64,000 nucleotides of DNA from Streptomyces iranensis (GTDB lineage: Bacteria > Actinomycetota > Actinomycetes > Streptomycetales > Streptomycetaceae): the NCBI RefSeq assembly GCF_017874715.1, contig NZ_JAGGLR010000015.1:124001-188000 (forward strand). Direction: 5' to 3'. A model generated the notes under the pieces. The model did not search any database. It was not told the origin of the DNA and saw only the letters and a list, made by a program, of their open reading frames with translations. The position numbers and the translations under genes are program-made. Position 1 is the stretch's first letter; each line of letters starts with the position of its first letter. Of this stretch, positions 17,202 to 25,011 are shown piece after piece.

Positions 17202-17229
17202 GCGGGCCTTGCCCTGGGGCAAGGCCCGC
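17202..17229. terminator. Bidirectional terminator hairpin
   Basis: GCGGGCCTTGCCC (17202-17214) and GGGCAAGGCCCGC (17217-17229) pair perfectly with a two-base gap. It sits between convergent genes, the sacsin-like protein and the DUF574 methyltransferase. Confidence 0.88.
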
Positions 17230-17234
17230 CCCGG

Positions 17235-18053
17235 TCAGGGCTTGCGTGCCACGCCCGCGAAGATCCACAGCTCCCTGGCCTCCGCCTCGGCCCTGGCCTG
17301 CTCGCCGTCGGGCTTCCAGCGGTGCGGCATCACCACGCCCGGATCGACCAGCTCCAGCCCGTCGAAGAACGGAAGGATCTCTTCCTGGGTGCGTCCCTGC
17401 ACATGGATGCCGCTGCTGCGGTAGAGGTTGGTGACCGCGTCCGAGACCCCGGGGCGGGGGTCGAGCGCCCCGTGCGAGAGCACGAGATAGCTGCCCGAGG
17501 CCAAGGGCTCGACCAGTTGGCGCACGATCTCGTACGGCTTCTGCTCGTCCGCGATGAAGTGCATGATCGCATTCAGCGACAGGGCGACCGGCTGGGACAG
17601 ATCGAGGGTGTCGTTCAGATCTTCGGCGGACAGGATCCCCTCCGGATCGCTGACGTCCGCGTGGATGTAGGCGGTGCGGCCCTCGGGCGTGGAGAGCAAC
17701 AGGGCCTGCGCGTAGGCCAGCACTATCGGGTCGTTGTCCGCGTAGACGACCCGGGAGCCAGGGGCGGCCTTCTGGGCGACCTGGTGGAGGTTGGGCTCGG
17801 TGGGGATGCCGGTGCCGATGTCCAGGAACTGCCGTATGCCCGCCTCGCCCGCGAGCCAGCGGGTCGCGCGGTGCATGAATGACCGGTTGGCACGGGTCCA
17901 CGGCTTGACGTCGGGCCAGACGGCCTCGACCTGTTCGGCGGCGTGGGTGTCGACCGCGTAGTGGGTCTTGCCGCCCAGGAAGTAGTCATACATGCGGGCC
18001 GAGTGCGGCTTACTGGTGTCGATCTCATCGGCACGAAAGCGGTTACCGGTCAT
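17235..18053 (-). CDS. DUF574 / S-adenosyl methyltransferase family protein
   Basis: A 272-residue protein of the Streptomyces-abundant SAM-dependent methyltransferase family PF04672. Landmarks are IDTSKPHSARMYDYFLGGKT near the N terminus, the SAM site FLDIGTGIPTEPNLHQVAQ, VVYADNDPIVLAYAQALL, PVALSLNAIMHFI and YLVLSHG. The natural substrates of this family are not established. ATG 18053 is supported by family alignment from memory, though a GTG three codons upstream is possible. Family members often lie beside helix-turn-helix/DUF397 genes. None is adjacent here. Confidence 0.87.
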   Translation of the reverse strand: MTGNRFRADEIDTSKPHSARMYDYFLGGKTHYAVDTHAAEQVEAVWPDVKPWTRANRSFMHRATRWLAGEAGIRQFLDIGTGIPTEPNLHQVAQKAAPGSRVVYADNDPIVLAYAQALLLSTPEGRTAYIHADVSDPEGILSAEDLNDTLDLSQPVALSLNAIMHFIADEQKPYEIVRQLVEPLASGSYLVLSHGALDPRPGVSDAVTNLYRSSGIHVQGRTQEEILPFFDGLELVDPGVVMPHRWKPDGEQARAEAEARELWIFAGVARKP

Positions 18054-18399
18054 ATCCCTCACATTACTGGTGAGTTGACGACCACAAGACGGTAGTTCTC
18101 GAACAAAGTGCCCGTCGTGAGGCTTCCGCAACATTGTGAACGACCCGTGAAGATCGTACAGTTGGCCCGTCCGGCTCCGCCCGCGCGTCCTTGCGGCGGG
18201 GCCCTCATCTTTCTGTGCGCACCACTTTTCAGTGCGCAGCGCGGACGGGTGAGCGGGTGCGTCATGAGGAGGGGAGCGCGCCCGCACACCAGGCCAGGGC
18301 GCCGGACCGCTGCCGGGGGCGGCGGACGGTCCGGCGCCGCGCCGTCACGGGCGCCGCCTTGTGCGCGCTCGGGGGGTCGCGTCGGCCTCGGGGGGCGCG
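18054..18399. other. Intergenic region between the methyltransferase and DUF2530
   Basis: Both flanking genes are on the minus strand, so this holds the methyltransferase promoter and the DUF2530 terminator. An inverted repeat TGCGCAC/GTGCGCA separated by nine bases lies at about 18213-18237. No protein-coding sequence is supported. Confidence 0.6.
18299..18337 (-). terminator. Terminator hairpin after DUF2530
   Basis: GCGCCGGACCG (18299-18309) and CGGTCCGGCGC (18327-18337) are exact complements with a 17-base loop, downstream of the DUF2530 stop on the minus strand. Confidence 0.75.
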
Positions 18400-18681
18400 T
18401 CAGCCGTTCTGCGCGTCGGCCGTCCGCGCGTCGCCGTTCCGCGAGTCCCGGCGGATTGCCGCCTCCCGGGCCCGTACGTACCAGATGCCGAGCAGCCCGA
18501 GGCCGCCGCCGGCCAGGCAAGTCCACAGCCACCACAGATGTCCGTGCTCGTGGAACCAGCCGTAGAAGGGCAGCTGGGCGAGGAAGAGGACGAACCACAC
18601 GATCGTGCCGCCGGTGATCGTGGCCACGACATTGCCCTCGAGGGGCTCCGGCGCCTCGTGCTTGGGGGTCCACTTCGTCAT
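18400..18681 (-). CDS. DUF2530 membrane protein
   Basis: A 93-residue protein with two membrane helices (TITGGTIVWFVLFLAQLPFY and LWWLWTCLAGGGLGLLGIWY) separated by GWFHEHGH, an N terminus MTKWTPKHEAPEPLEGN and a charged, Arg-rich C terminus. It matches the DUF2530 pattern. Function is unknown. ATG 18681 is used, with GTG 18687 two codons upstream as an alternative. It is divergent from the purine permease gene. Confidence 0.8.
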   Translation of the reverse strand: MTKWTPKHEAPEPLEGNVVATITGGTIVWFVLFLAQLPFYGWFHEHGHLWWLWTCLAGGGLGLLGIWYVRAREAAIRRDSRNGDARTADAQNG

Positions 18682-18871
18682 GGCCACAGCTTAAGGGGGC
18701 CGGTCATGGGCCCGGCCGGGGCCGTGCCGGACCTCACAGGGGCCTCGACGGGACCGGTTTGGCGATCGGACCTTGATAGTTTCATACTGAATACTTCTGG
18801 GTCTGAGTGGAATGTCTTGTTCGATCGTCCAAAGGGCCCGCTGTTGATGTTCACGCACACTGAGGTCCTTC

Positions 18872-20341
18872 ATGTCCCCCTCGGCCACCGCGCCGGTCGA
18901 CGCCAGTAAGCAGCAGGCTCCGACTCCCCCCGCCAACGGCATCGACAAGTTCTTCAAGATCAGCGAGCGTGGTTCCTCGATCTCCCGGGAGATCCGGGGC
19001 GGACTGGCCACGTTCTTTGCGATGGCCTACATCGTCGTACTGAATCCGATCATCCTCGGGGCCGGTACGGACAAGTTCGGGCATCAGCTCAACAACGGCC
19101 AGCTGGTCACCGCCACCGCCCTGATCGCGGGCCTGACCACGCTGCTCATGGGGATCATCGGCAACGTCCCCATCGCGCTCGCCGCGGGCCTCGGCATCAA
19201 CGCCGTGGTCTCGCTGCAGCTCGCGCCCAAGATGAGCTGGCCGGACGCGATGGGCATGGTGGTGCTCGCGGGTCTGGTGCTGATGATCCTCGTCGCCTCG
19301 GGGCTGCGGCAGCGGGTGATGGACGCGATCCCATCCGGGCTGCGGCGGGCGATCGCGATCGGCATCGGGCTCTTCATCGCCCTGATCGGCCTGGTCGACT
19401 CCGGCTTCGTCAGCCGTAACCCCGACTCCGCGCACACCACCGTCCCCCTGGGCCTGGGTATGGCCGGGCGGCTGCAGGGCTGGCCGGTGCTGGTCTTTGT
19501 GGCCGGTCTCGCGCTCACCTTCATCCTGATCGTCCGCAAGACGCGCGGCGCGATCCTGATCGGCATCGTGACCATGACCGTGGTCGCGATCGTGATCAAC
19601 TCCCTGGCCCAGATCCCGGACGCCCAGTGGGGGCTGACCATTCCCTCGGTGCCGGAGAAGGTGGTCGACACCCCGGACTTCGGCCTCGTCGGCGATGTCA
19701 GCCTCTTCGGCGGCTTCCATGAGGTCGGCCTGCTCACCGGCTGTCTCTTCGTCTTCACCGTGCTGCTGTCCGGCTTCTTCGACGCGATGGGCACGATCAT
19801 CGGCGTCGGCGAGGAGGCCGGGCTGACCGATGAGCGCGGTCAGCTGCCGGGCATGGGCCGGATCCTGATGATGGACGGCGTCGCGGTCGCGGGCGGCGGC
19901 TTCGGCTCGGCCTCGGCCAACACCTGCTTCGTGGAGTCCACGGCGGGCGTCGGGGAGGGGGCGCGCACCGGACTCGCGAACGTGGTGACCGGCGCGCTCT
20001 TCCTGCTGGCGCTGGTCTTCACCCCGCTGGCCAAGGTGGTGCCCTCGCAGGCCGCGACCCCCGCGCTGGTGGTCGTCGGCTTCCTGATCATGGCGGCGAA
20101 CGTCAAGGAGATCGACTGGAGCGATTCCACGATCGCGATCCCGGCCTTCCTGACCATGATCTCGATGCCGTTCACGTACAGCATTACCAACGGGATCGGG
20201 CTGGGCGTCCTCTCGTTCCTGCTGCTGCGCATCGCCACCCGGCGGACCCGGGAGATCCCGTGGCTGCTGGGCGCGGTGGGGCTGTGCTTCCTGGTGTACT
20301 TCCTGCTCAACCCGATCGAACAGGCACTCGGCGTCTCCTGA
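18872..20341 (+). CDS. NCS2/AzgA-type purine permease
   Basis: A 489-residue membrane transporter. Characteristic AzgA-group segments are RGGLATFFAMAYIVVLNPII, NVPIALAAGLGINAVVSLQL, IGLFIALIGLVDSGF, SGFFDAMGTIIGVGEEAGL and ASANTCFVESTAGVGEGART. The last is the substrate/proton region of the family. About 12-14 hydrophobic segments are present. Likely substrates are adenine, guanine or hypoxanthine, taken up with protons. Transcribed alone. The stop codon lies in a 21-bp repeat that continues for about 90 bases, followed by a strong hairpin terminator. Confidence 0.9.
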   Translation: MSPSATAPVDASKQQAPTPPANGIDKFFKISERGSSISREIRGGLATFFAMAYIVVLNPIILGAGTDKFGHQLNNGQLVTATALIAGLTTLLMGIIGNVPIALAAGLGINAVVSLQLAPKMSWPDAMGMVVLAGLVLMILVASGLRQRVMDAIPSGLRRAIAIGIGLFIALIGLVDSGFVSRNPDSAHTTVPLGLGMAGRLQGWPVLVFVAGLALTFILIVRKTRGAILIGIVTMTVVAIVINSLAQIPDAQWGLTIPSVPEKVVDTPDFGLVGDVSLFGGFHEVGLLTGCLFVFTVLLSGFFDAMGTIIGVGEEAGLTDERGQLPGMGRILMMDGVAVAGGGFGSASANTCFVESTAGVGEGARTGLANVVTGALFLLALVFTPLAKVVPSQAATPALVVVGFLIMAANVKEIDWSDSTIAIPAFLTMISMPFTYSITNGIGLGVLSFLLLRIATRRTREIPWLLGAVGLCFLVYFLLNPIEQALGVS

Positions 20342-20433
20342 GCCGAGCTCGGTCCGGCTTGAGCCGAGCTCAGCCCCACCTGGGTCGGGCCCGGTCCCGC
20401 CTGAGCCGAGCTCAGCCCCGCCTGAGCCGAGTC
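20339..20433. repeat. 21-bp tandem repeat starting at the permease stop codon
   Basis: tgagccgagctc recurs at 20339 (the permease stop codon), 20360, 20402 and 20423, with a degenerate copy at 20381. The 21-bp period keeps the reading frame, so three further in-frame TGA codons follow the true stop. Confidence 0.88.
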
Positions 20434-20498
20434 GTCGTCCAGCCCCCTGGTGTACGTGGTCACGCCGTCCCGCGCCCTGGCGCATGAGCGTTCCGCCC

Positions 20499-20533
20499 TG
20501 AGCGCCCAGGACCCCCGTGGTCCTGGGCGCTCA
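20499..20533 (+). terminator. Terminator hairpin after the purine permease
   Basis: TGAGCGCCCAGGAC (20499-20512) and GTCCTGGGCGCTCA (20520-20533) are perfect complements around a seven-base loop. Confidence 0.85.
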
Positions 20534-20610
20534 TGCGTGCCGCCGTACGTCACTACCCGGAGTCAACTCACTCGTTCGGGTGAAATAGAAATAGGGATGT
20601 CACCAGGGTT

Positions 20611-20629
20611 TCATTAGACGAGGTAATGA
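20611..20629. promoter_or_regulatory. Putative MarR operator
   Basis: TCATTA (20611-20616) and TAATGA (20624-20629) form an inverted repeat with a seven-base spacer. It overlaps the ribosome site (gagg) and lies only a few bases before the MarR start, consistent with autorepression of the MarR-MFS operon. It stands out as AT-rich in a GC-rich region. Confidence 0.65.
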
Positions 20630-20632
20630 GTT

Positions 20633-21106
20633 ATGCTAAAGACCATGCCCGATCTGTCCCGCCCCCAGCACCAGGCGGAGGCGCCCCCCGATGACGCGGC
20701 CGCCGTGAGTGCCCTGCGGTCCGGGGTGATGCGTCTGTCGCGGCGGCTCAAGCACCAGCGGGTGGACGAATCGCTCAGCCCGACCGAGATGGCGGTCCTG
20801 GGCACGCTGGCCCAGTGCGGCTCCGCCACCCCCGGCGAGCTGGCCCGCAAGGAGCACGTCCAGCCGCCGTCGATGACCCGCATCGTGGCGCTGCTGGAGG
20901 CCAAGGGACTGGTCAGGCTCGAACCGCATCCGGAGGACCGGCGGCAGAAAGTCGTCTCGCCGACCGAGCGGGCAGAAGCCATGCTCGAAGAGAGCCGACG
21001 CAAGCGCAACGCCTGGCTGGCCGAGCTGGTCGGGGAGCTGACCGAGGACGAGTGGGACGTGCTGCGCGCCGCCGCGCCCGTGCTGGAGAAGCTCGCGCAT
21101 ATGTAA
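20633..21106 (+). CDS. MarR-family transcriptional regulator
   Basis: A 157-residue winged-helix regulator. The DNA-binding part contains MAVLGTLAQCGSATPGELAR, KEHVQPPSMTRIVALLEAKG and the wing LEPHPEDRRQKVVSPTERA, flanked by dimerisation helices. ATG 20633 is preceded by GAGG at a good distance. ATG 20645 is an alternative. The next gene, an MFS transporter, starts 33 bases after its stop, so the two form an operon in which the regulator probably senses the exported compound. Confidence 0.9.
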   Translation: MLKTMPDLSRPQHQAEAPPDDAAAVSALRSGVMRLSRRLKHQRVDESLSPTEMAVLGTLAQCGSATPGELARKEHVQPPSMTRIVALLEAKGLVRLEPHPEDRRQKVVSPTERAEAMLEESRRKRNAWLAELVGELTEDEWDVLRAAAPVLEKLAHM

Positions 21107-21139
21107 GAACCACCCGAGACAGCCAGGAGGCGAACGCAC

Positions 21140-22663
21140 TTGAGTACGGGACCCGGAGCAGACTCCGCACCCGCACCGAAGAACCCCGCAAACCCCGGAA
21201 GCCCGGGATCCCCCGGAACCTCCGGACCCCCAGGAGCTCCGGGAATCTCCGGACCCCCCGGAACCCCGGGAATCTCCGGAACCCCGAGAACCCCCGCGAC
21301 CCCCGGAACGCCCGGAACCCCGGGAATCTCCGTATCCGACCCCGCGCCCGCCGTCACCGGGGGGCGTACCCGGGGCGGGACCTTCCGTTCGCTGAGGATC
21401 CGCAACTACCGCCTGTTCGCGACCGGTGCCATGATCTCCAACACCGGCACCTGGATGTCACGGATCGCCCAGGACTGGCTGGTCCTGAGTCTCACCGGCT
21501 CCTCCACCGCGGTCGGCATCACCACCGCGCTGCAGTTCCTGCCCATGCTGCTCTTCGGCCTCTACGGCGGGGTCATCGCGGACCGATGTCCCAGGCGCCG
21601 GCTGCTGCTGTTCACCCAGACCGCGCTGGGGCTGTGCGGGCTCGCCCTCGCCACCCTCACCCTCAGCGGCCATGTGCAGGTCTGGCACGTCTATCTCATC
21701 GCGTTCCTGCTCGGCATGGTCACCGTCGTCGACAACCCGACCCGCCAGGTCTTCGTCAACGAGATGGTCGGCCCCAAGGACCTGCGGAACGCGGTCAGCC
21801 TCAACTCCGCGAACTTCCAGTCCGCCCGGCTGATCGGCCCGGCGGTCGCCGGTGTGCTGATCACCGCAGTGGGCAGCGGCTGGGCCTTCCTGATCAACGG
21901 AGTCTCCTTCGGCGCCCCGATCATCGGGCTGCTGCTGATGCGCACCAGCGAGCTGCACAAGGTCGAGCGGGCGCCGCGCGGCAAGGGACAGCTGCGGGAG
22001 GGGCTGCGCTATGTGGCCGGGAACCCCGATCTGATCTGGCCGATCGTGCTCGTCGGCTTCATCGGCACCTTCGGCTTCAACTTCCCGATCTGGCTGAGCG
22101 CCTTCGCCGACGATGTCTTCCACGCCGGGCCGGGCACGTACGGCCTGCTCAACACTCTGATCGCGATCGGCTCGGTGACGGGCGCGCTGCTCGCCGCCCG
22201 GCGGGTGGTGGCCAGGCGGCGGCTGCTGGTCGGGGCCGCGCTGATGTTCGGCGTGCTGGAGATGGTCGCGGCGGTCACCCCGTACTTCTGGCTCTTCGCG
22301 GCGCTCATGGTGCCGATCGGGATCTTTAGCCTGACGTTCAACGTGACCGCGAACTCCAGCGTCCAGCTCGCGACGGATCCCGCGATGCGGGGCCGGGTGA
22401 TGAGCCTGTTCATGATGGTCTTCGTCGGCGGTACGCCGATCGGCGGCCCGCTCGTGGGCTGGGTGACCGACACCTACGGCGCGCGCATCGGCTTCGCCGC
22501 GGGCGGCCTGATCTCGGCGGCCGCCGCGGCCGCGGTGGGGCTGATCCTGGTCCGGTCCGGCGGCCTGCGGGTGAAGCTGGACCTGCGCCGGGGCCGCCCG
22601 CATGTGATCTTCGTGCCGCGCACGCCTGAGACGGAGGAGAAGCCGCTGGCCGCCACGGCCTGA
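21140..22663 (+). CDS. MFS efflux transporter with collagen-like N terminus
   Basis: A 507-residue MFS protein of the enterobactin-exporter/DHA3-like group. The conserved sequence starts at FRSLRIRNYRLFATGAMISN, with TWMSRIAQDWLVLSLTGSST, YGGVIADRCPRRRLLLFTQT and NPTRQVFVNEMVGPKDLRNA, and about twelve helices. Residues about 15-70 are a Gly-Pro-x/Pro-Gly-x repeat (GSPGSPGTSGPPGAPGISGP and similar) encoded by repetitive DNA at 21170-21335, not expected in the family. TTG 21140 follows AGGAGG. It is co-transcribed with the MarR gene, which suggests drug or metabolite efflux. Confidence 0.9.
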   Translation: MSTGPGADSAPAPKNPANPGSPGSPGTSGPPGAPGISGPPGTPGISGTPRTPATPGTPGTPGISVSDPAPAVTGGRTRGGTFRSLRIRNYRLFATGAMISNTGTWMSRIAQDWLVLSLTGSSTAVGITTALQFLPMLLFGLYGGVIADRCPRRRLLLFTQTALGLCGLALATLTLSGHVQVWHVYLIAFLLGMVTVVDNPTRQVFVNEMVGPKDLRNAVSLNSANFQSARLIGPAVAGVLITAVGSGWAFLINGVSFGAPIIGLLLMRTSELHKVERAPRGKGQLREGLRYVAGNPDLIWPIVLVGFIGTFGFNFPIWLSAFADDVFHAGPGTYGLLNTLIAIGSVTGALLAARRVVARRRLLVGAALMFGVLEMVAAVTPYFWLFAALMVPIGIFSLTFNVTANSSVQLATDPAMRGRVMSLFMMVFVGGTPIGGPLVGWVTDTYGARIGFAAGGLISAAAAAAVGLILVRSGGLRVKLDLRRGRPHVIFVPRTPETEEKPLAATA

Positions 22664-22699
22664 ACCGCCCGCCCCTTTGGCCTCGCCGGGGCTCCGCCC

Positions 22700-22755
22700 C
22701 GGGCCCCGGCCCCGCTCCTCAAACTCCCCCAGCTACCGCTGGGAGGTGCCCCCTG
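22700..22755. repeat. Dispersed Streptomyces intergenic element
   Basis: The words ctcctcaaactcccccagct and accgctgggaggtgcccc include the arms agct-accgct and form a short hairpin (cccagctaccgctggg). From memory this block recurs in intergenic regions of many Streptomyces genomes. Confidence 0.6.
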
Positions 22756-22827
22756 GAGGGGCTGAGTTGCCAACCCCGGAGGGGCTGAGTCACAACCTCC
22801 GGCGGGGCTGAGTTGCCAACCATCTGA
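22755..22827. repeat. 23-bp intergenic tandem repeat
   Basis: Three copies of ggaggggctgagttgccaac and relatives begin at 22755, 22778 and 22801, upstream of thpR. Confidence 0.85.
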
Positions 22828-22868
22828 GGGGCTCCAGCTCCCCACCCCCGGTGCGGGAGACTGGGCGG

Positions 22869-23462
22869 ATGAGACTCTTCGCCGCCGTGTTGCCGCCGGA
22901 GGCGGCCGTCGCCGAGCTGGCCGCGCGGGTCAAGGCGCTCCGGGCGCTGCCGGGGGCGGACGGGCTGCGCTGGACCGAGCGGGAGGGCTGGCATTTCACG
23001 CTCGCCTTCTTCGGCGAGGTGGCCGAGGACGTACTGCCCGAGCTGCACACCCGGCTGGCCCGCGCCGCCCATCGGCACCGCCCCCATGAGCTGCGGCTCG
23101 CGGGCGGCGGCCGGTTCGACGACCGGGTGGTGTGGGTGGGCGCCGACGGCGACAGCGAGGCCCTGCGGCGGCTGGCCGACTCCGCCGAGGCGGGGGGCCG
23201 ACGGGTCGGGGTCCCGATGGACCGGCACCGCCCGTACCACCCGCATCTGACCATCGCCCGAGCCCGCTCCTCGCGGCACGGCTCCCCGCGCCACGGCTCC
23301 GCCACCAGCCTCGCGCCGTACGTGGACGGGCTCACGGACTTCGCGGGCCGGGAGTGGACCGTGGGCGAGCTCAGCCTGGTGCGGAGCCATCCACCCGCCC
23401 CGGGCGTCCCCGGGCAGCAGCCGCGCTACGAGGTGGTGGCGGCCTGGCCGCTGGGGCACTGA
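22869..23462 (+). CDS. thpR: RNA 2',3'-cyclic phosphodiesterase (2H family)
   Basis: A 197-residue member of the LigT/ThpR 2H phosphoesterases. Both catalytic HxT motifs are present: HFTL (in WTEREGWHFTLAFFGEV) and HLTI (in RPYHPHLTIARA). The N terminus MRLFAAVLPPEAAV is typical, so ATG 22869 is used although the frame is open slightly further upstream. The enzyme hydrolyses 2',3'-cyclic phosphates at RNA ends. The physiological role in Streptomyces is not known. Confidence 0.9.
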   Translation: MRLFAAVLPPEAAVAELAARVKALRALPGADGLRWTEREGWHFTLAFFGEVAEDVLPELHTRLARAAHRHRPHELRLAGGGRFDDRVVWVGADGDSEALRRLADSAEAGGRRVGVPMDRHRPYHPHLTIARARSSRHGSPRHGSATSLAPYVDGLTDFAGREWTVGELSLVRSHPPAPGVPGQQPRYEVVAAWPLGH

Positions 23463-23484
23463 GCGGTCGGGCTAATCTCGAGGT

Positions 23485-23574
23485 GTGGACCCCAAGACCA
23501 GAAACATGATCATGAGCGGCGCGCTGGTGCTGATTCTCGTCGTCGTCGCCGCGGCGGCCGCCCTCGGAGGCTGA
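23485..23574 (+). CDS. 29-residue single-helix membrane peptide
   Basis: GTG 23485 opens a 29-codon frame, MDPKTRNMIMSGALVLILVV followed by VAAAAALGG and TGA. It has a basic N terminus and one hydrophobic helix, and third positions are G/C-rich. I recall very similar short peptides beginning MDPKTRN in other Streptomyces, which is the main reason for calling it real. TAATCT at 23473-23478 lies seven bases upstream, suitable as a -10 element for a leaderless mRNA. The strong hairpin at 23583-23611 follows the stop at once. Function unknown. Confidence 0.55.
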   Translation: MDPKTRNMIMSGALVLILVVVAAAAALGG

Positions 23575-23582
23575 GAAGGAGG

Positions 23583-23611
23583 GGGTGTGGGCCGCGCCGC
23601 GGCCCACACCC
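23583..23611. terminator. Bidirectional terminator hairpin
   Basis: GGGTGTGGGCCGCG (23583-23596) and CGCGGCCCACACCC (23598-23611) pair perfectly around one base. It separates the small membrane peptide from the convergent aldo/keto reductase. Confidence 0.87.
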
Positions 23612-23633
23612 ACACCCCATAGCTCTTGCCCTC

Positions 23634-23740
23634 GGCTGCCAGGCGCCGCTGGGCTGCTAGAAGCCTCCGGGCTGCCAGGAGCCGCTGGGCTGCCAGGCGC
23701 CCTCGGCTGCCAGGCGCCTCTCGGCTACCAGGCGAACGCC
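23634..23740. repeat. 18-bp tandem repeat spanning the aldo/keto reductase stop
   Basis: ggctgccaggcgcc-type units begin at 23634, 23652, 23670, 23688, 23705 and 23723. The last contains cta, the reverse complement of the reductase TAG stop (23725-23727). The others read ctg or cta at the same place. Confidence 0.85.
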
Positions 23741-24720
23741 TCCGGCGACGGCCCCGGACCCGGGAAGATCTCGTCCAGCTCCGCCAGCACCTCCTCGCCC
23801 AGCTTCAGCTCCGACGCCCGTACCGCCGACGCCAGCTGCTCGGCCGTGCGCGGACCCACGATCGGACCGGTGACCCCGGGCCGGGTGAGCAGCCAGGCCA
23901 GGGCCGCCTCGCCGGGCTCGATGCCGTGCTTGGCCAGCAGGTCCTCGTACCGCTGGACCTGATCGCGCACCGTCGCGTTCTTCAGCGCGTCGGCACTGCG
24001 CCCGGACGTGCTGCGCGAACCCCCGCCCTCGCGCTCCTTGCGGAGCGCTCCGCCGAGCAGCCCGCCGTGCAGCGGCGACCAGGGGATGATGCCCACGCCA
24101 TAGCCCTGCGCGGCCGGGATGACCTCCATCTCGGCGCGGCGCTCGGCCAGGTTGTACAGGCACTGCTCGCTGACCAGCCCGTACGAACCACGGCGGGCCG
24201 CGGTCTCATTGGCCTGGGCGATGTGCCAGCCCGCGTGGTTGGAGGAGCCCGCGTAGACGATCTTGCCCTGCTGTACGAGGACGTCGATGGCCTGCCAGAT
24301 CTCGTCCCACGGGGTGGAGCGGTCCACGTGGTGGAACTGGTAGAGGTCGATGTAGTCCGTGCCGAGCCGCTTGAGGCTGGCGTCCACGGCCCGGCGGATG
24401 TTCACGGCCGAGAGCTTGTCGCTGTTGGGCCAGGGCTCACCCTCGGCGGCCATGTTTGCGTACACCTTGGTCGCGAGGACCGTCTTCTCGCGCCGCCCGC
24501 CACCCTTGGCGAACCAGCTCCCAAGGATTTCCTCGGTGCGGCCCTTGTTCTCGCCCCAGCCGTACACATTGGCGGTGTCGAAGAAGTTGATGCCCGCGTC
24601 GAGCGCGGCATCCATGATCGAGTGGCTGTCGGCCTCCTCCGTCTGCGGACCGAAGTTCATGGTGCCGAGGACGATACGGCTGACCTTGAGACCCGTGCGT
24701 CCGAGCTGCGTGTACTCCAT
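23725..24720 (-). CDS. Aldo/keto reductase
   Basis: A 331-residue NADPH-dependent oxidoreductase of the AKR superfamily. Visible catalytic elements are the Asp/Tyr pair in FFDTANVYGWGENKG, Lys in TVLATKVYA, and His in DLYQFHHVDRSTPWDE. The cofactor region near the C terminus is PIVGPRTAEQLASAV. It resembles the YdjG/Gfo-type aldehyde or sugar reductases annotated as general stress or mycothiol-independent carbonyl reductases. The substrate is not predictable. Transcribed alone. The gene ends in an 18-bp repeat that includes its stop. Confidence 0.9.
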   Translation of the reverse strand: MEYTQLGRTGLKVSRIVLGTMNFGPQTEEADSHSIMDAALDAGINFFDTANVYGWGENKGRTEEILGSWFAKGGGRREKTVLATKVYANMAAEGEPWPNSDKLSAVNIRRAVDASLKRLGTDYIDLYQFHHVDRSTPWDEIWQAIDVLVQQGKIVYAGSSNHAGWHIAQANETAARRGSYGLVSEQCLYNLAERRAEMEVIPAAQGYGVGIIPWSPLHGGLLGGALRKEREGGGSRSTSGRSADALKNATVRDQVQRYEDLLAKHGIEPGEAALAWLLTRPGVTGPIVGPRTAEQLASAVRASELKLGEEVLAELDEIFPGPGPSPEAFAW

Positions 24721-24820
24721 GGGGATCAGCCAAGCCGTTGGAGTGCGCTCTAATCAAGGGGGACGGGCCGGGTGCTCGGTCATCGGTGGCGGCAGGGCCC
24801 CGGCCGAGAATTCCCCGTGG

Positions 24821-24881
24821 AAAACCCGAAAGCCCGCTTTTTGGCCCCCCGTGCGGTCAAAAAGCGGGCGTCTTGGGTTTT
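24821..24881 (-). terminator. Strong terminator hairpin
   Basis: Inner arms GCCCGCTTTTTG (24832-24843) and CAAAAAGCGGGC (24858-24869) are perfect. Outer arms AAAACCC (24821-24827) and GGGTTTT (24875-24881) extend the stem. On the minus strand it follows the 25.0-25.5 kb membrane protein and ends in a T-rich stretch. Confidence 0.87.
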
Positions 24882-24963
24882 GCGGCTCCGGTCGGAATTC
24901 AATCGGGCGTGATCGCCGGAGATGGCCGCAGAATATGGTCGCCGAACGCGACCGGTCTTTTCT

Positions 24964-25011
24964 GATTACCGGGCGGATTACCGGGCGGATTACTGAGCGG
25001 ATTACCGAGCG
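24964..25011. repeat. 12-bp tandem repeat spanning a stop codon, four copies
   Basis: gattaccgggcg or gattaccgagcg units begin at 24964, 24976, 24988 and 25000. tta at 25002-25004 is the TAA stop of the membrane-protein gene on the minus strand. The 12-bp period repeats TAA in frame in the following units. Confidence 0.9.
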
